Assembly: GCF_024746835.1 (NCBI RefSeq)
Contig: NZ_CP080531.1
Span: 5,972,001-6,036,000, forward strand
From: Mesorhizobium sp. AR02
GTDB taxonomy: Bacteria; Pseudomonadota; Alphaproteobacteria; Rhizobiales; Rhizobiaceae
DNA: 64,000 nucleotides
Direction of reading: 5' to 3'
Positions 42,635 to 50,781 of this stretch are shown one piece after another. Numbering within the stretch: the stretch's first letter is position 1; every line of letters starts with the position of its first letter. The translations under genes were made by a program, and so were the position numbers. The notes beneath the pieces are model-generated. The model had not been told where the DNA came from, made no database searches, and worked only from the letters and a program-made list of their open reading frames with translations.

Positions 42635-44785
42635 ATGGTCGACGACAACGAACTCAAGAAGCTGCGCGACATCGCAGCACCGGCGCCGGGCGAGAGCGCG
42701 AAGGCGCGCGCCTTCGAAGCCGCCTTGCGCGCCTATGATCAGGAAAATATTTCTGCCGTCACCCAAGGATCGGTCGGCGGCCTTCGTCTCACAGAGCGAG
42801 CACAAAAGCTCTGGAGCGAGATCATGCAAAAGAAACTCATTGCCACGCCGGCCATTGCCGGGCTCGTCGCCCTGCCGATCGCTGGATACGCCACCTTCCA
42901 TCTGCTGAGGGAACAGCCGCCCAAATTCGGTGGCGACGAAAAGATCACCGAGACGCTTGCCGACAAGCCGGCGACCCTGAAGCCGGCCGAGCCGAAGCAA
43001 GCTCCGACGGAACTGGCGAAAGACAAGAAGGCTGACGCCGATGTGGAAAGCCGCGACGCCAGCGACGCACTTGTGGCGCCGGCTTCGCCCCCAAAATCCG
43101 AATCGACCGCCCTTGGCGGGGTGGCGCAGCAAAATGCGCAAGGGCGTGGTGTGCCGGCTGATGCTCCGGCAACAATCAACGAACCGGAGTCCGACACTTT
43201 GCAGGCTTACAAGCCGGCACCAGCGCCGACGGGAGAGTTCGCACTGGATGGCACGACAAGCGCGCCCTCGCGGGTTGCCCGCATGCCGGCTGCAGAGTCC
43301 AAGCTGATAGCGCCGCAGCCCACCGCACCGGCGGATCAGATCGCGCCGCAGGAGGAAAACCGCAACCGCGTCCAGGATTTCAAGACCAATCCGGTGCATG
43401 CGGCACTCGAAGACCCGGTCTCGACCTTCTCGATCGATGTCGACACCGCCTCCTATTCCTTCGTGCGCCGTTCGCTGAAGGAAGGCGCCGTGCCCCAGGC
43501 CGACACGGTCCGTGTCGAGGAGATGATCAATTACTTCCCCTATGACTGGAAGGGACCGGACTCGGCGTCGACGCCGTTCAACTCGACCGTCAGCGTCATG
43601 CCGACGCCGTGGAACGAGCACACCAAGCTGATGCACGTCGCCATCAAGGGCTTCGACATCAAGCCGACCGAGCAGCCGAAGGCCAATCTGGTCTTCCTGA
43701 TCGATGTCTCGGGCTCCATGGACGAACCCGACAAGCTGCCGCTGCTCAAATCGGCATTCCGGCTGCTGGTCAGCAAGCTGAAGGCCGACGACACGATCTC
43801 CATCGTCACCTATGCCGGCGAGGCCGGCACCGTGCTGATGCCGACCAAGGCTGCCGAGAAGGACAAGATCCTCAATGCCATCGACAATCTGCAGCCGGGC
43901 GGTTCGACCGCCGGCGAGGCAGGCATCAAGGAGGCCTACAAGCTTGCCCAGCAGTCCTTCGTCAAGGACGGCGTCAACCGGGTGATGCTGGCCACCGACG
44001 GCGACTTCAATGTCGGCCAGAGCGACGACGATGATCTCAAGCGCCTGATCGAGCAGGAGCGCAAGAGCGGTGTCTTCCTGTCGGTGTTCGGCTTCGGCCA
44101 CGACAATCTGAACGACCAGATGATGCAGACCATCGCCCAGAACGGCAACGGCACCGCGGCCTATATCGACACGCTGGCCGAGGCGGAGAAGGTGCTGGTC
44201 GAAGATGCCTCCTCGACGCTGTTCCCGATCGCCAAGGACGTGAAGATTCAGGTCGAGTTCAACCCGAACAAGGTCGCGGAATACCGCCTGATCGGCTACG
44301 AGACCCGGGCGCTCAACCGGGAGGACTTCAACAATGACCGCGTCGATGCCGGCGATATCGGCTCCGGCCATTCGGTCACCGCGATCTATGAGATCACGCC
44401 GAAGGGCAGTGGTGGCGAGCAGATCGATCCGCTGCGTTATGGCCAGGCCACGGTCAACAATGGCGGTGTCGCCAATGCGGACGAATATGCCTTCGTCAAG
44501 ATCCGCTACAAGCTGCCGAACGAGGACGTTTCGAAGCTGATCACCACGCCGGTGACCTCGGCCAATGAGGTCCAGTCCTTCGACCAGGCCAGCACCGACC
44601 AGCGCTTCTCCGTCGCTGTTGCCGCCTTTGGCCAGAAGCTGCGCGACGAGGATGCGACCGCCAAGTTCGGTTACGACAAGATCATGGAGATTGCCACTGC
44701 CGCCCGAGGAGCCGACCCGTTTGGGTACAGGTCCGAGTTCCTTTCGCTTGTGCGCCTTGCCTCGGCGCTGGGCGGTAACCGGTAG
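42635..44785 (+). CDS. VWA domain membrane protein (YfbK-like, DUF3520)
   Basis: A 716-residue protein. Residues 1-65 are a short charged cytoplasmic part, and residues 69-92 (IATPAIAGLVALPIAGYATF) a single transmembrane helix. A Pro/Ala-rich linker follows to about 240, then a VWF-like N-terminal domain. The VWA domain (about 350-520) has the metal motif FLIDVSGSMDEPD, and a DUF3520 C-terminal region (about 530-716) completes the architecture. A sigma factor next to a membrane protein with a small inner-face domain suggests anti-sigma control. GTG 42629 is an alternative start. Confidence 0.85.
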   Translation: MVDDNELKKLRDIAAPAPGESAKARAFEAALRAYDQENISAVTQGSVGGLRLTERAQKLWSEIMQKKLIATPAIAGLVALPIAGYATFHLLREQPPKFGGDEKITETLADKPATLKPAEPKQAPTELAKDKKADADVESRDASDALVAPASPPKSESTALGGVAQQNAQGRGVPADAPATINEPESDTLQAYKPAPAPTGEFALDGTTSAPSRVARMPAAESKLIAPQPTAPADQIAPQEENRNRVQDFKTNPVHAALEDPVSTFSIDVDTASYSFVRRSLKEGAVPQADTVRVEEMINYFPYDWKGPDSASTPFNSTVSVMPTPWNEHTKLMHVAIKGFDIKPTEQPKANLVFLIDVSGSMDEPDKLPLLKSAFRLLVSKLKADDTISIVTYAGEAGTVLMPTKAAEKDKILNAIDNLQPGGSTAGEAGIKEAYKLAQQSFVKDGVNRVMLATDGDFNVGQSDDDDLKRLIEQERKSGVFLSVFGFGHDNLNDQMMQTIAQNGNGTAAYIDTLAEAEKVLVEDASSTLFPIAKDVKIQVEFNPNKVAEYRLIGYETRALNREDFNNDRVDAGDIGSGHSVTAIYEITPKGSGGEQIDPLRYGQATVNNGGVANADEYAFVKIRYKLPNEDVSKLITTPVTSANEVQSFDQASTDQRFSVAVAAFGQKLRDEDATAKFGYDKIMEIATAARGADPFGYRSEFLSLVRLASALGGNR

Positions 44786-44857
44786 TGGCGATGACGGCCG
44801 GTTTCTTTCAGATGGGATCGTTCTGATACGGGAAGCCGGCCTACGGGCGGGTGAGGC

Positions 44858-44895
44858 AGGCCGGCGAGGGATCATTCCCTTGCCGGCCTTTTTTT
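44858..44895 (+). terminator. Rho-independent terminator of the sigma-VWA operon
   Basis: AGGCCGGC and GCCGGCCT extend inward through AGGGA/TCCCT to a 14-base stem with one G-T pair, followed by seven T. Confidence 0.9.
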
Positions 44896-44995
44896 CGGAA
44901 TTTTCAGATCGTTAAATTTCGCGGCATTTCCGGTACCGGATCGCAATTTCCTCTTGTTACATCGGTCATGTTTACAGGGCTTGAGGGAGCCGGAA

Positions 44996-45265
44996 TTGCA
45001 GATCAGGACTATCGCCAACTCGCCGCCGCCGGCTCGGGACACTTCGCCGGTTTCGTCAGCCCCATCAGCCGAATCCAGGCGCATCAGTGACGATGTCGCG
45101 CAGGCGCGTCACACCGCCATGTCGGCGCTGACCAACGACCGCTTCCGCGCCATGCTGGAACAGATAACGGATCCAGGCGCCTCGGGCGCGCTGATGACGA
45201 TGCGAGGCGACAACGTGGTCGATTTCAAGTCGGCGCAGTCGAGCTACGCCGACAACAGCGAATAA
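44996..45265 (+). CDS. Small hypothetical protein with TTG start
   Basis: An 89-residue frame from TTG 44996, preceded by GAGGGAG at six bases. The protein begins LQIRTIANSPPPARD and has a Ser/Pro-rich start, then a helical part (SALTNDRFRAMLEQITDP). No cysteines, no membrane segment, no family recognised. The good RBS and absence of another gene on either strand support it. It ends 15 bases before the convergent bmt stop. Confidence 0.5.
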   Translation: MQIRTIANSPPPARDTSPVSSAPSAESRRISDDVAQARHTAMSALTNDRFRAMLEQITDPGASGALMTMRGDNVVDFKSAQSSYADNSE

Positions 45266-45280
45266 CCGTAAGATGTCGCT

Positions 45281-46303
45281 TCAGGCTCGGCTGCGGCGCC
45301 GTTCGCGGCGGGCTTCACTGGTCTCGGCGGTGTTTTCCGTCGCCACCTTGTTGCGCATCGGACCGATGCGCGCGACGATCGCCGCAACCGTCGGACGATC
45401 CGCCTTGGTGTGGGCGTCGAGCGCCTTGCGCATGACGGCAAGGTGCTGGAACGAGGTGCCGCAGCAGCCGCCGACGATTTTCGCGCCGGCATCGACAGCG
45501 AGACGAACATAGTCGGCCATCAGTTCCGGCGTGCCGGAGTAATGGATCTCGGTGCCGCGGAATTCGGGAATGCCGCAATTGCCCTTGACGATTACCGTCG
45601 CCTGCGGCTTCGCCTCGGTCATGTCGAGCAGCGAGGCCAGGATGTCGGAGGCACCGACGCCGCAATTGGCGCCAACACCGAGCGGTGGCTCGGACAGCCC
45701 GTCGACGACGCCGTGGATGTCTTTCGGCAGCAGGCCCATCATGGTGCGGCCGGCGGTGTCGAAGGAGCCGGTATAGGTGTAGGGCAGGCCGACGCGGATC
45801 GCCGCTTCGGCGGCGGCGCGGATCTCGTCGGGCGCCGACATGGTTTCGATCCAGGCGACTTCGGCGCCGCCTTCCTTGAGACCCTCGATCTGTTCGGCAA
45901 AGGCGTCGACCGCCTCGTCATAGGTCATGGCGCCGAGCGGCACGAGCAATTCACCGGTCGGGCCGACGGAGCCGGCAACGATCACCTTGCGGCCGGCCTT
46001 GTCGGCGACGGCCCGGGCGATCTCGGCGGCGCGCTTGTTCAGCGCATGCACGCGGTCCTGCGCATGGTGGAGTTTCAGCCGGTGGCGGGTGCCGCCGAAG
46101 GAGTTAGTCAGGATGATGTCGGCGCCGGCGTCGACGAAATTCTGGTGCAGGCTGGTGATGGTGTCGGGCGCGGTCTCGTTCAGCAGTTCCGGCGCCTCGC
46201 CGGCCTCCAGGCCCATCGCGAACAAATTGGTGCCGGTGGCGCCATCGGCCAGCAGCACGCCCTTTTCAGCCAGCAGCGCATCGATCGGATTGGTCGTCGT
46301 CAT
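45281..46303 (-). CDS. bmt: Betaine-homocysteine S-methyltransferase
   Basis: A 340-residue Zn-dependent methyltransferase (PF02574). The homocysteine/zinc site is visible: LADGATGTNLFAMG near the start, GVGANCGVGASDIL (first Cys ligand) and VGGCCGTSFQHL (two further Cys). It moves a methyl group from glycine betaine to homocysteine, giving methionine and dimethylglycine. It thus offers a route parallel to the MttB/corrinoid one. The C-terminus ends in a basic tail (SEARRERRRSRA). A GATATAAAGA palindrome lies upstream. Confidence 0.92.
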   Translation of the reverse strand: MTTTNPIDALLAEKGVLLADGATGTNLFAMGLEAGEAPELLNETAPDTITSLHQNFVDAGADIILTNSFGGTRHRLKLHHAQDRVHALNKRAAEIARAVADKAGRKVIVAGSVGPTGELLVPLGAMTYDEAVDAFAEQIEGLKEGGAEVAWIETMSAPDEIRAAAEAAIRVGLPYTYTGSFDTAGRTMMGLLPKDIHGVVDGLSEPPLGVGANCGVGASDILASLLDMTEAKPQATVIVKGNCGIPEFRGTEIHYSGTPELMADYVRLAVDAGAKIVGGCCGTSFQHLAVMRKALDAHTKADRPTVAAIVARIGPMRNKVATENTAETSEARRERRRSRA

Positions 46304-46336
46304 CGGATTGGCTTTCGTGTTTCGAATTCGAATAAG

Positions 46337-46358
46337 GATATAAAGAAGTCTTTATGTC
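46337..46358. promoter_or_regulatory. 22-bp palindrome, candidate SahR-type operator of bmt
   Basis: GATATAAAGA (46337-46346) and TCTTTATGTC (46349-46358) flank AG; one arm position differs from the perfect copy at 29577-29598. It lies 34-55 bases before the bmt start. The gap up to 46455 holds no other clear feature. Confidence 0.7.
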
Positions 46359-46455
46359 CAGTCAATGATTTGCGGCGACCTTTCGGCAATGTGATTGACC
46401 TGGCCTTGGCCATATCGATGCCCAAGGCCGGTCGAATGACCACCATTGCTATCGA

Positions 46456-47313
46456 TCAGACAGAGCCTGATGAGAACGACATGCCGGCCAGATTGCGCGC
46501 GTAGGCGGCGGCCTCGTGCGGGTTGACGTCGGCGGCGCGGATCAGATTGTCGAAATGCTGGGTCAGCGCCTGGATCGGCTGGGTGGCGTTCAGCACCACA
46601 TACATGTCGCCGACATAGATGGCGGCGCGGTAGGGGCCGAAGATGGTCAGCGGGATCGAATAGCGCATGCGGCCGTCATAGAGAAACAGGCGGAAGGTCG
46701 GGTAGAGATCGTCGAGCAGCGTCGCCATATGGGCGAGCTGCTGCCTACGGTCGGCTTCCGGAAAGCGGTCCCAGACGCCGAGGCCGCGCGCAAAAATCTC
46801 CAGCGTGTGGCGCGGCATGCAGACTTCCATGTCGGTTTCCGGACGCCGGTTGTATTCGATGCGGTATTGGGTCTCGCTGGCCTGTGCCAGGCGGCTCCTG
46901 TTGGTGATGTTGGCCTCGTAGTCGACCAGCGCGCGGGTTCTTAGCAGATCGGGAATGCCGGCCGGGACGTAGCGGATCTTGGTGCCCGCGGCCTCGGCGA
47001 ACCATTTGGCGAGCAGCGTGCGGTCGAAACCATCGGGCGCTTCCTCGATCTCCAGGCTTTCGCGGATTTCGCCGGTGACGCCTTCGTCCTGGCTCAAGCC
47101 CAGCAGCCAGTCCAGCGACACCTTGAATTCGGCCGCGATGTTGAGCAGCGTTTCGGCGCGCGGCAGACGCGTCGAGGCACCCGACATCAACTGCGACAGC
47201 GCCGATCGATCGATGCCGACTGCTGACGCGAATGCCGACTGGTTGAGGTCGGAGCGTGTCAGGAGCAGCTTCAAACGCTCCCGAAAGATTGCCGACAGGT
47301 CGCGTTTGTCCAT
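46456..47313 (-). CDS. XRE family transcriptional regulator
   Basis: A 285-residue protein with an N-terminal helix-turn-helix (LKLLLTRSDLNQSAFASAVG, then DRSALSQLMSG, near 13-45) and a long C-terminal domain of unknown ligand. GGAGG, 9 nt upstream, supports the start at 47313. It is divergent from the desaturase-like gene and probably controls that gene and the betaine genes around it. The C-terminal part has no recognised fold. Confidence 0.85.
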   Translation of the reverse strand: MDKRDLSAIFRERLKLLLTRSDLNQSAFASAVGIDRSALSQLMSGASTRLPRAETLLNIAAEFKVSLDWLLGLSQDEGVTGEIRESLEIEEAPDGFDRTLLAKWFAEAAGTKIRYVPAGIPDLLRTRALVDYEANITNRSRLAQASETQYRIEYNRRPETDMEVCMPRHTLEIFARGLGVWDRFPEADRRQQLAHMATLLDDLYPTFRLFLYDGRMRYSIPLTIFGPYRAAIYVGDMYVVLNATQPIQALTQHFDNLIRAADVNPHEAAAYARNLAGMSFSSGSV

Positions 47314-47478
47314 CGTCCGGTCCTCCGAATCTTGAGGAAAAATTTGCGCCGGAGCGGCCCGGCGGGCTGTCTCAGGCGTAAATGAATCCCTAAGGTTGTT
47401 TACAATGTGTAACATGTGCAGTCAAAAATGCGCAATCGCAACATTTTGTACACTTTGTCTCGTTGAGTGGAATCACTT

Positions 47479-47502
47479 CTCCTGACACTATGCTGTCAGG
47501 AG
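47479..47502. promoter_or_regulatory. Perfect inverted repeat before the desaturase-like gene
   Basis: CTCCTGACA (47479-47487) and TGTCAGGAG (47494-47502) flank CTATGC. It lies about 40 bases before the start at 47544, so it is a candidate operator or a leader hairpin. Upstream, TGCGCAATCGCA (47429-47440) is a second short inverted pair, which could be the XRE regulator site. Confidence 0.5.
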
Positions 47503-47543
47503 CCATTGGGGGTTCCGGCGACTGAAGGACAGTGGTCGATAGC

Positions 47544-48554
47544 ATGACAGGCAAGAGCATCAAGCGACGCAACGCACCGGCCATCGAATGGCCCACCGTG
47601 GTTCTCGCTTTCTTCTGTTACGGAACATGGCTTGCCACCGGTTTCCTGCTCTGGCCGTCCTATCCCATCCTCGCGCTCGCCATCCTCGGCTTTATCCTGG
47701 CACTGCAGTCGTCGATCATGCACGAAGTGCTGCATGGCCATCCGACGCGCAGCGCGTTGATCAACGAAGCCTTCGTCTTCCTGCCGATCGGCCTCGTCTG
47801 GCCGTTCCGTCGCTTCAAGACATTGCATTTGCGCCATCATGCCGACGAGCGGCTGACCGATCCGCTCGACGATCCGGAAAGCTATTACCAGGCGATGTGG
47901 CAGCATGACGATTTGCCGCCGACGATGAAATTCCTGCTCAAGATCAACAACACCATGGCCGGCCGTTTCTTCCTCGGCCCCTGGCTGTCCTGCATCGGCT
48001 TCTTCATCGACGATTTCAAGCAGATGATGGCCGGCGACAAGGCGATCCGCAAAGCTTGGCTGCTGCATGCGATCGGTCTCGCCATTGTGGCGCCGATCGT
48101 GCAGTTCGGCTTCGGCATTCCGCTGTGGCTCTACATCCTGGCTCCGGTGTGGCTCGGCCAGTCGCTGATTGCGATCCGCACCTTCGCCGAGCATCAGTGG
48201 TCCGAGCATCCGGAAGGTCGCACGGTGATCATCGAGCGCTCGCCGCTGTCGTTCCTGTTCCTCAACAACAACCTGCACTTCGTCCACCACAAGACGCCGA
48301 CGGTGGCCTGGTACAAGTTGCCGAAACTGTTTCGCGACCGCCGTGACGAATGGCTGCGGATGAACAATGGCTATGCCTATCCGAACTATTTCGCGCTGAT
48401 CAAAGCCTATGCCTTCAAGGCGAAAGAACCGATCGTGCACCCGGTGCTGCGGCGCGCGCCTGAGCACGGCCGGGCGTTCAAACCACGCATCCGGGCGCGC
48501 AACATCAATGGGCTCGGCACCGCGCCGGTGCCCGCCGAGCCGCCCAAGGAATAG
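47544..48554 (+). CDS. Membrane fatty acid desaturase-fold protein
   Basis: A 336-residue membrane protein of the FA desaturase/hydroxylase superfamily. Three His boxes are visible: MHEVLHGHP (near 60), HLRHHAD (near 98) and HFVHHK (near 246), which bind a di-iron centre. About five hydrophobic segments lie around them. It could desaturate lipids or hydroxylate a small methylated molecule; its position among betaine genes favours the latter, as a guess. GTG 47532 is another possible start, with GAAGGA just before it. Confidence 0.85.
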   Translation: MTGKSIKRRNAPAIEWPTVVLAFFCYGTWLATGFLLWPSYPILALAILGFILALQSSIMHEVLHGHPTRSALINEAFVFLPIGLVWPFRRFKTLHLRHHADERLTDPLDDPESYYQAMWQHDDLPPTMKFLLKINNTMAGRFFLGPWLSCIGFFIDDFKQMMAGDKAIRKAWLLHAIGLAIVAPIVQFGFGIPLWLYILAPVWLGQSLIAIRTFAEHQWSEHPEGRTVIIERSPLSFLFLNNNLHFVHHKTPTVAWYKLPKLFRDRRDEWLRMNNGYAYPNYFALIKAYAFKAKEPIVHPVLRRAPEHGRAFKPRIRARNINGLGTAPVPAEPPKE

Positions 48555-48624
48555 TTTTGCGGCGGGCTGCCTGCTAGACTGGCTGCGGTCGGTTTCCTTC
48601 AATCCAAGAATGGTCAGATTCGGC

Positions 48625-49452
48625 ATGAGCGAATTGGTTGCGGCGTTGCCGATGTATGATTGGCCTGAAGCGCGCGGTGAAGTTGATGCGCAATGGCTGC
48701 TGCCGCGCGACGCCTTCCGGCAAAAAGGCATCGATGCGCCGCAAACCATCGTGCGCCGCAATGGCGACCTGCCGCCGGTGCCGGGCGGCATATTCGATGC
48801 CCAAGGAACCTTGATCGCGCCGGACCCGGCGACATTGCCGCCGGACGAACTCGATTATCACAAGCTCTGGCTGCATCCGGCGCTGTTGTTCGCACAGACC
48901 TGCTGGGGGCCGATGGAACTCGGCCTGTCCCGCCATGTGCAAGTGGTCGGCCAGCCGAGCTACGACGCCTATGAAGGCGGGCAAGGCGAGCTCTATTCGA
49001 GCGCGCTGGTGATGCGGACGGGCGAGGGGCCGGAGGCGCGATCGCCCGCGGATGGCAAGGCCTTCCTCCCACTGGATCTGATCCGCGGCAAGCGCTTCAC
49101 CTTCAATGGCCTCGATTCGATGTCGGGCATTATCGGGCTGACGCGTGATCTGCAGGCGGCTGGCGAAAGCCTCGATATCTTTTCGGCGCGCAGCGCAAGC
49201 GGCGGCCATCGCGCCTCGATCGTTGCCGTTGCCGAGGGCAAAGCGGATATCGCCGCGATCGACTGCGAAAGCTGGGCGCTGGCGCAGCGTTTCGAACCGG
49301 CAGCGCGGAAAGTGGCGATTGTCGGTTGGACGGCACGGCGCAAGGGCCTGCCATTCATCACCGCCAGAACAACGCCGGAAGAGACGGTCCGAGCAATGCG
49401 CGAAGCTCTTGCCGGATTAGCCGAGCAGCCTCGTATCCAACGGGTAGGTTGA
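48625..49452 (+). CDS. PhnD/SsuA-like binding-fold protein without signal peptide
   Basis: A 275-residue protein. The body resembles a PhnD-type (phosphonate/phosphite) periplasmic binding protein, with QVVGQPSYDAYEGGQGELYS near 107-126 and FNGLDSMSGIIGLTRDL near 152-168. No signal peptide or lipobox is visible, so it would stay in the cytoplasm. ATG 48610 is an equally possible start. The 3' end overlaps the convergent M24 gene by 36 nt. Role unknown; perhaps a soluble sensor or ligand-binding chaperone. Confidence 0.7.
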   Translation: MSELVAALPMYDWPEARGEVDAQWLLPRDAFRQKGIDAPQTIVRRNGDLPPVPGGIFDAQGTLIAPDPATLPPDELDYHKLWLHPALLFAQTCWGPMELGLSRHVQVVGQPSYDAYEGGQGELYSSALVMRTGEGPEARSPADGKAFLPLDLIRGKRFTFNGLDSMSGIIGLTRDLQAAGESLDIFSARSASGGHRASIVAVAEGKADIAAIDCESWALAQRFEPAARKVAIVGWTARRKGLPFITARTTPEETVRAMREALAGLAEQPRIQRVG

Positions 49453-50772
49453 AAGCTGCTTATTGCCGGTTTCGGTGATCAGGATCTGCTCCTCGATCTT
49501 GACGCCTTCGCGCCCACCCAGCCTGCCAATATAGCTTTCCACGCACAGCACCATGCCTGGTTCGAGCACGCCATCCGGCGTGTCTGGTGTCCAGTCGCTG
49601 GCATGCGGCAGTGTCGGGTATTCGTCGGCCAGGCCAACGCCGTGATAGAGCACGCCGTAGCGGGTCGGGAAACAGTCCCCAGGTGGCACCGCTGAGCGTT
49701 CGACAAGGTCGCGAAACGAGATGCCGGGTTGCATCAATTCAGTGTTGTGTGTGATCTGGTCGGCGGCGATGCGGAACAGGTCGCGCTGTTCGTTCGACGG
49801 TTTTGCGTCGCCGCACAGCCAGGTGCGCGACAGGTCGGCGCAGAAGCCGTAGGGGCCGATCAAGTCGGTGTCGAAGGCGACGAGGTCGCCAGCCTCGATC
49901 TTGCGCGACGAGCACTCCTGGAACCACGGATTGGTGCGCGGGCCTGATGCCAGCAGCCGTGTCTCGATCCATTCGCCGCCGCGCGCAATGTTGCCACGAT
50001 GCAGTTCCGCCCACAATTCGTTCTCGGAAATGCCTGATATCAGCGCCTGTTCCATCTCGCCCATCGCCGCCTCGCAGGCGACGATGGCGCGGCGCATGGC
50101 AAGGATTTCGTCTGATGATTTGATCAGCCGCGCATTCTCCATCACCGCTTCACCATTGCCGATGGAGACACCAAGCCGCGCCAGTTCCTCGACGCCTTCG
50201 GGATTGAGGTGGTCGACCGCGATGTGGCTGTTGCCGCCGCCATGGTCTCTCACCAGATCGGCGATGCCGGCGGCCCAGCGGCGGACCTTTTGCTCCGTCA
50301 GCTCGCCGCCATAGAGATACATCCACGAGACGGCCGGGCGCACCTCGTCGACGACGCCGGAATGGTCGGACAGATGCTCGCAGGAAAAATAGTCGAACAG
50401 CACCACCGGCCCTTCGGTGGCGACGAAACAATGCCGCGTCGGATTGTGCGCAACCCACAGCTGCATGTTGGTGCTGTCGGTGGCGTAGCGGATGTTGACA
50501 GGGTCATAGAGCAGGGCGCCGGCATAGTTGCGGCGCTTCAGTTCGGCGCGGATGCGCTCCAGCCGGTATTTTCGCATCGCCGGCAGGTTTGGCGCGGCAA
50601 TGCCTGCCGCCGCCCATTCCGCCTCAGCTTGCGCGCCATAGCCCAGCACATGCTGGTTGAGCGAAGCCGCCTTCTGGCGAGAGCCTTCGCGCAGGGCCTC
50701 GATCGAGCCTGGCTCGAACGGCATGATCTTGCGGTGGCGGCCGAAACCGCCTTTTGGCGCCGCGCTGTCCAT
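49417..50772 (-). CDS. DddP-like M24 metalloenzyme (possible DMSP lyase)
   Basis: A 451-residue peptidase M24-fold protein. It carries NIRYATDSTNMQLWVAHNP (93-111), GGEWIETRLLASGPRTNPWF (265-284) and LYHGVGLADEYP. Metal ligands read Asp301, Asp303, Asp313, His377, Glu412 and Glu427. Compared with DddP numbering recalled from the literature (295, 297, 307, 371, 406, 421), every position is shifted by exactly six. Tyr372 and Asp383 match the DddP catalytic Tyr366 and Asp377. So it may cleave DMSP, though creatinase-like or betaine-related activity remains possible. It starts at 50772, 9 nt after the DMGDH-like gene, so it is co-transcribed. Confidence 0.8.
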   Translation of the reverse strand: MDSAAPKGGFGRHRKIMPFEPGSIEALREGSRQKAASLNQHVLGYGAQAEAEWAAAGIAAPNLPAMRKYRLERIRAELKRRNYAGALLYDPVNIRYATDSTNMQLWVAHNPTRHCFVATEGPVVLFDYFSCEHLSDHSGVVDEVRPAVSWMYLYGGELTEQKVRRWAAGIADLVRDHGGGNSHIAVDHLNPEGVEELARLGVSIGNGEAVMENARLIKSSDEILAMRRAIVACEAAMGEMEQALISGISENELWAELHRGNIARGGEWIETRLLASGPRTNPWFQECSSRKIEAGDLVAFDTDLIGPYGFCADLSRTWLCGDAKPSNEQRDLFRIAADQITHNTELMQPGISFRDLVERSAVPPGDCFPTRYGVLYHGVGLADEYPTLPHASDWTPDTPDGVLEPGMVLCVESYIGRLGGREGVKIEEQILITETGNKQLSTYPLDTRLLG

Positions 50773-50781
50773 GACTGAGCC

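Noticed and set aside
42503..44875. 790-codon open frame opposite the VWA gene
   Set aside because: It matches no family and lies wholly antisense to a conserved gene with strong domain evidence.
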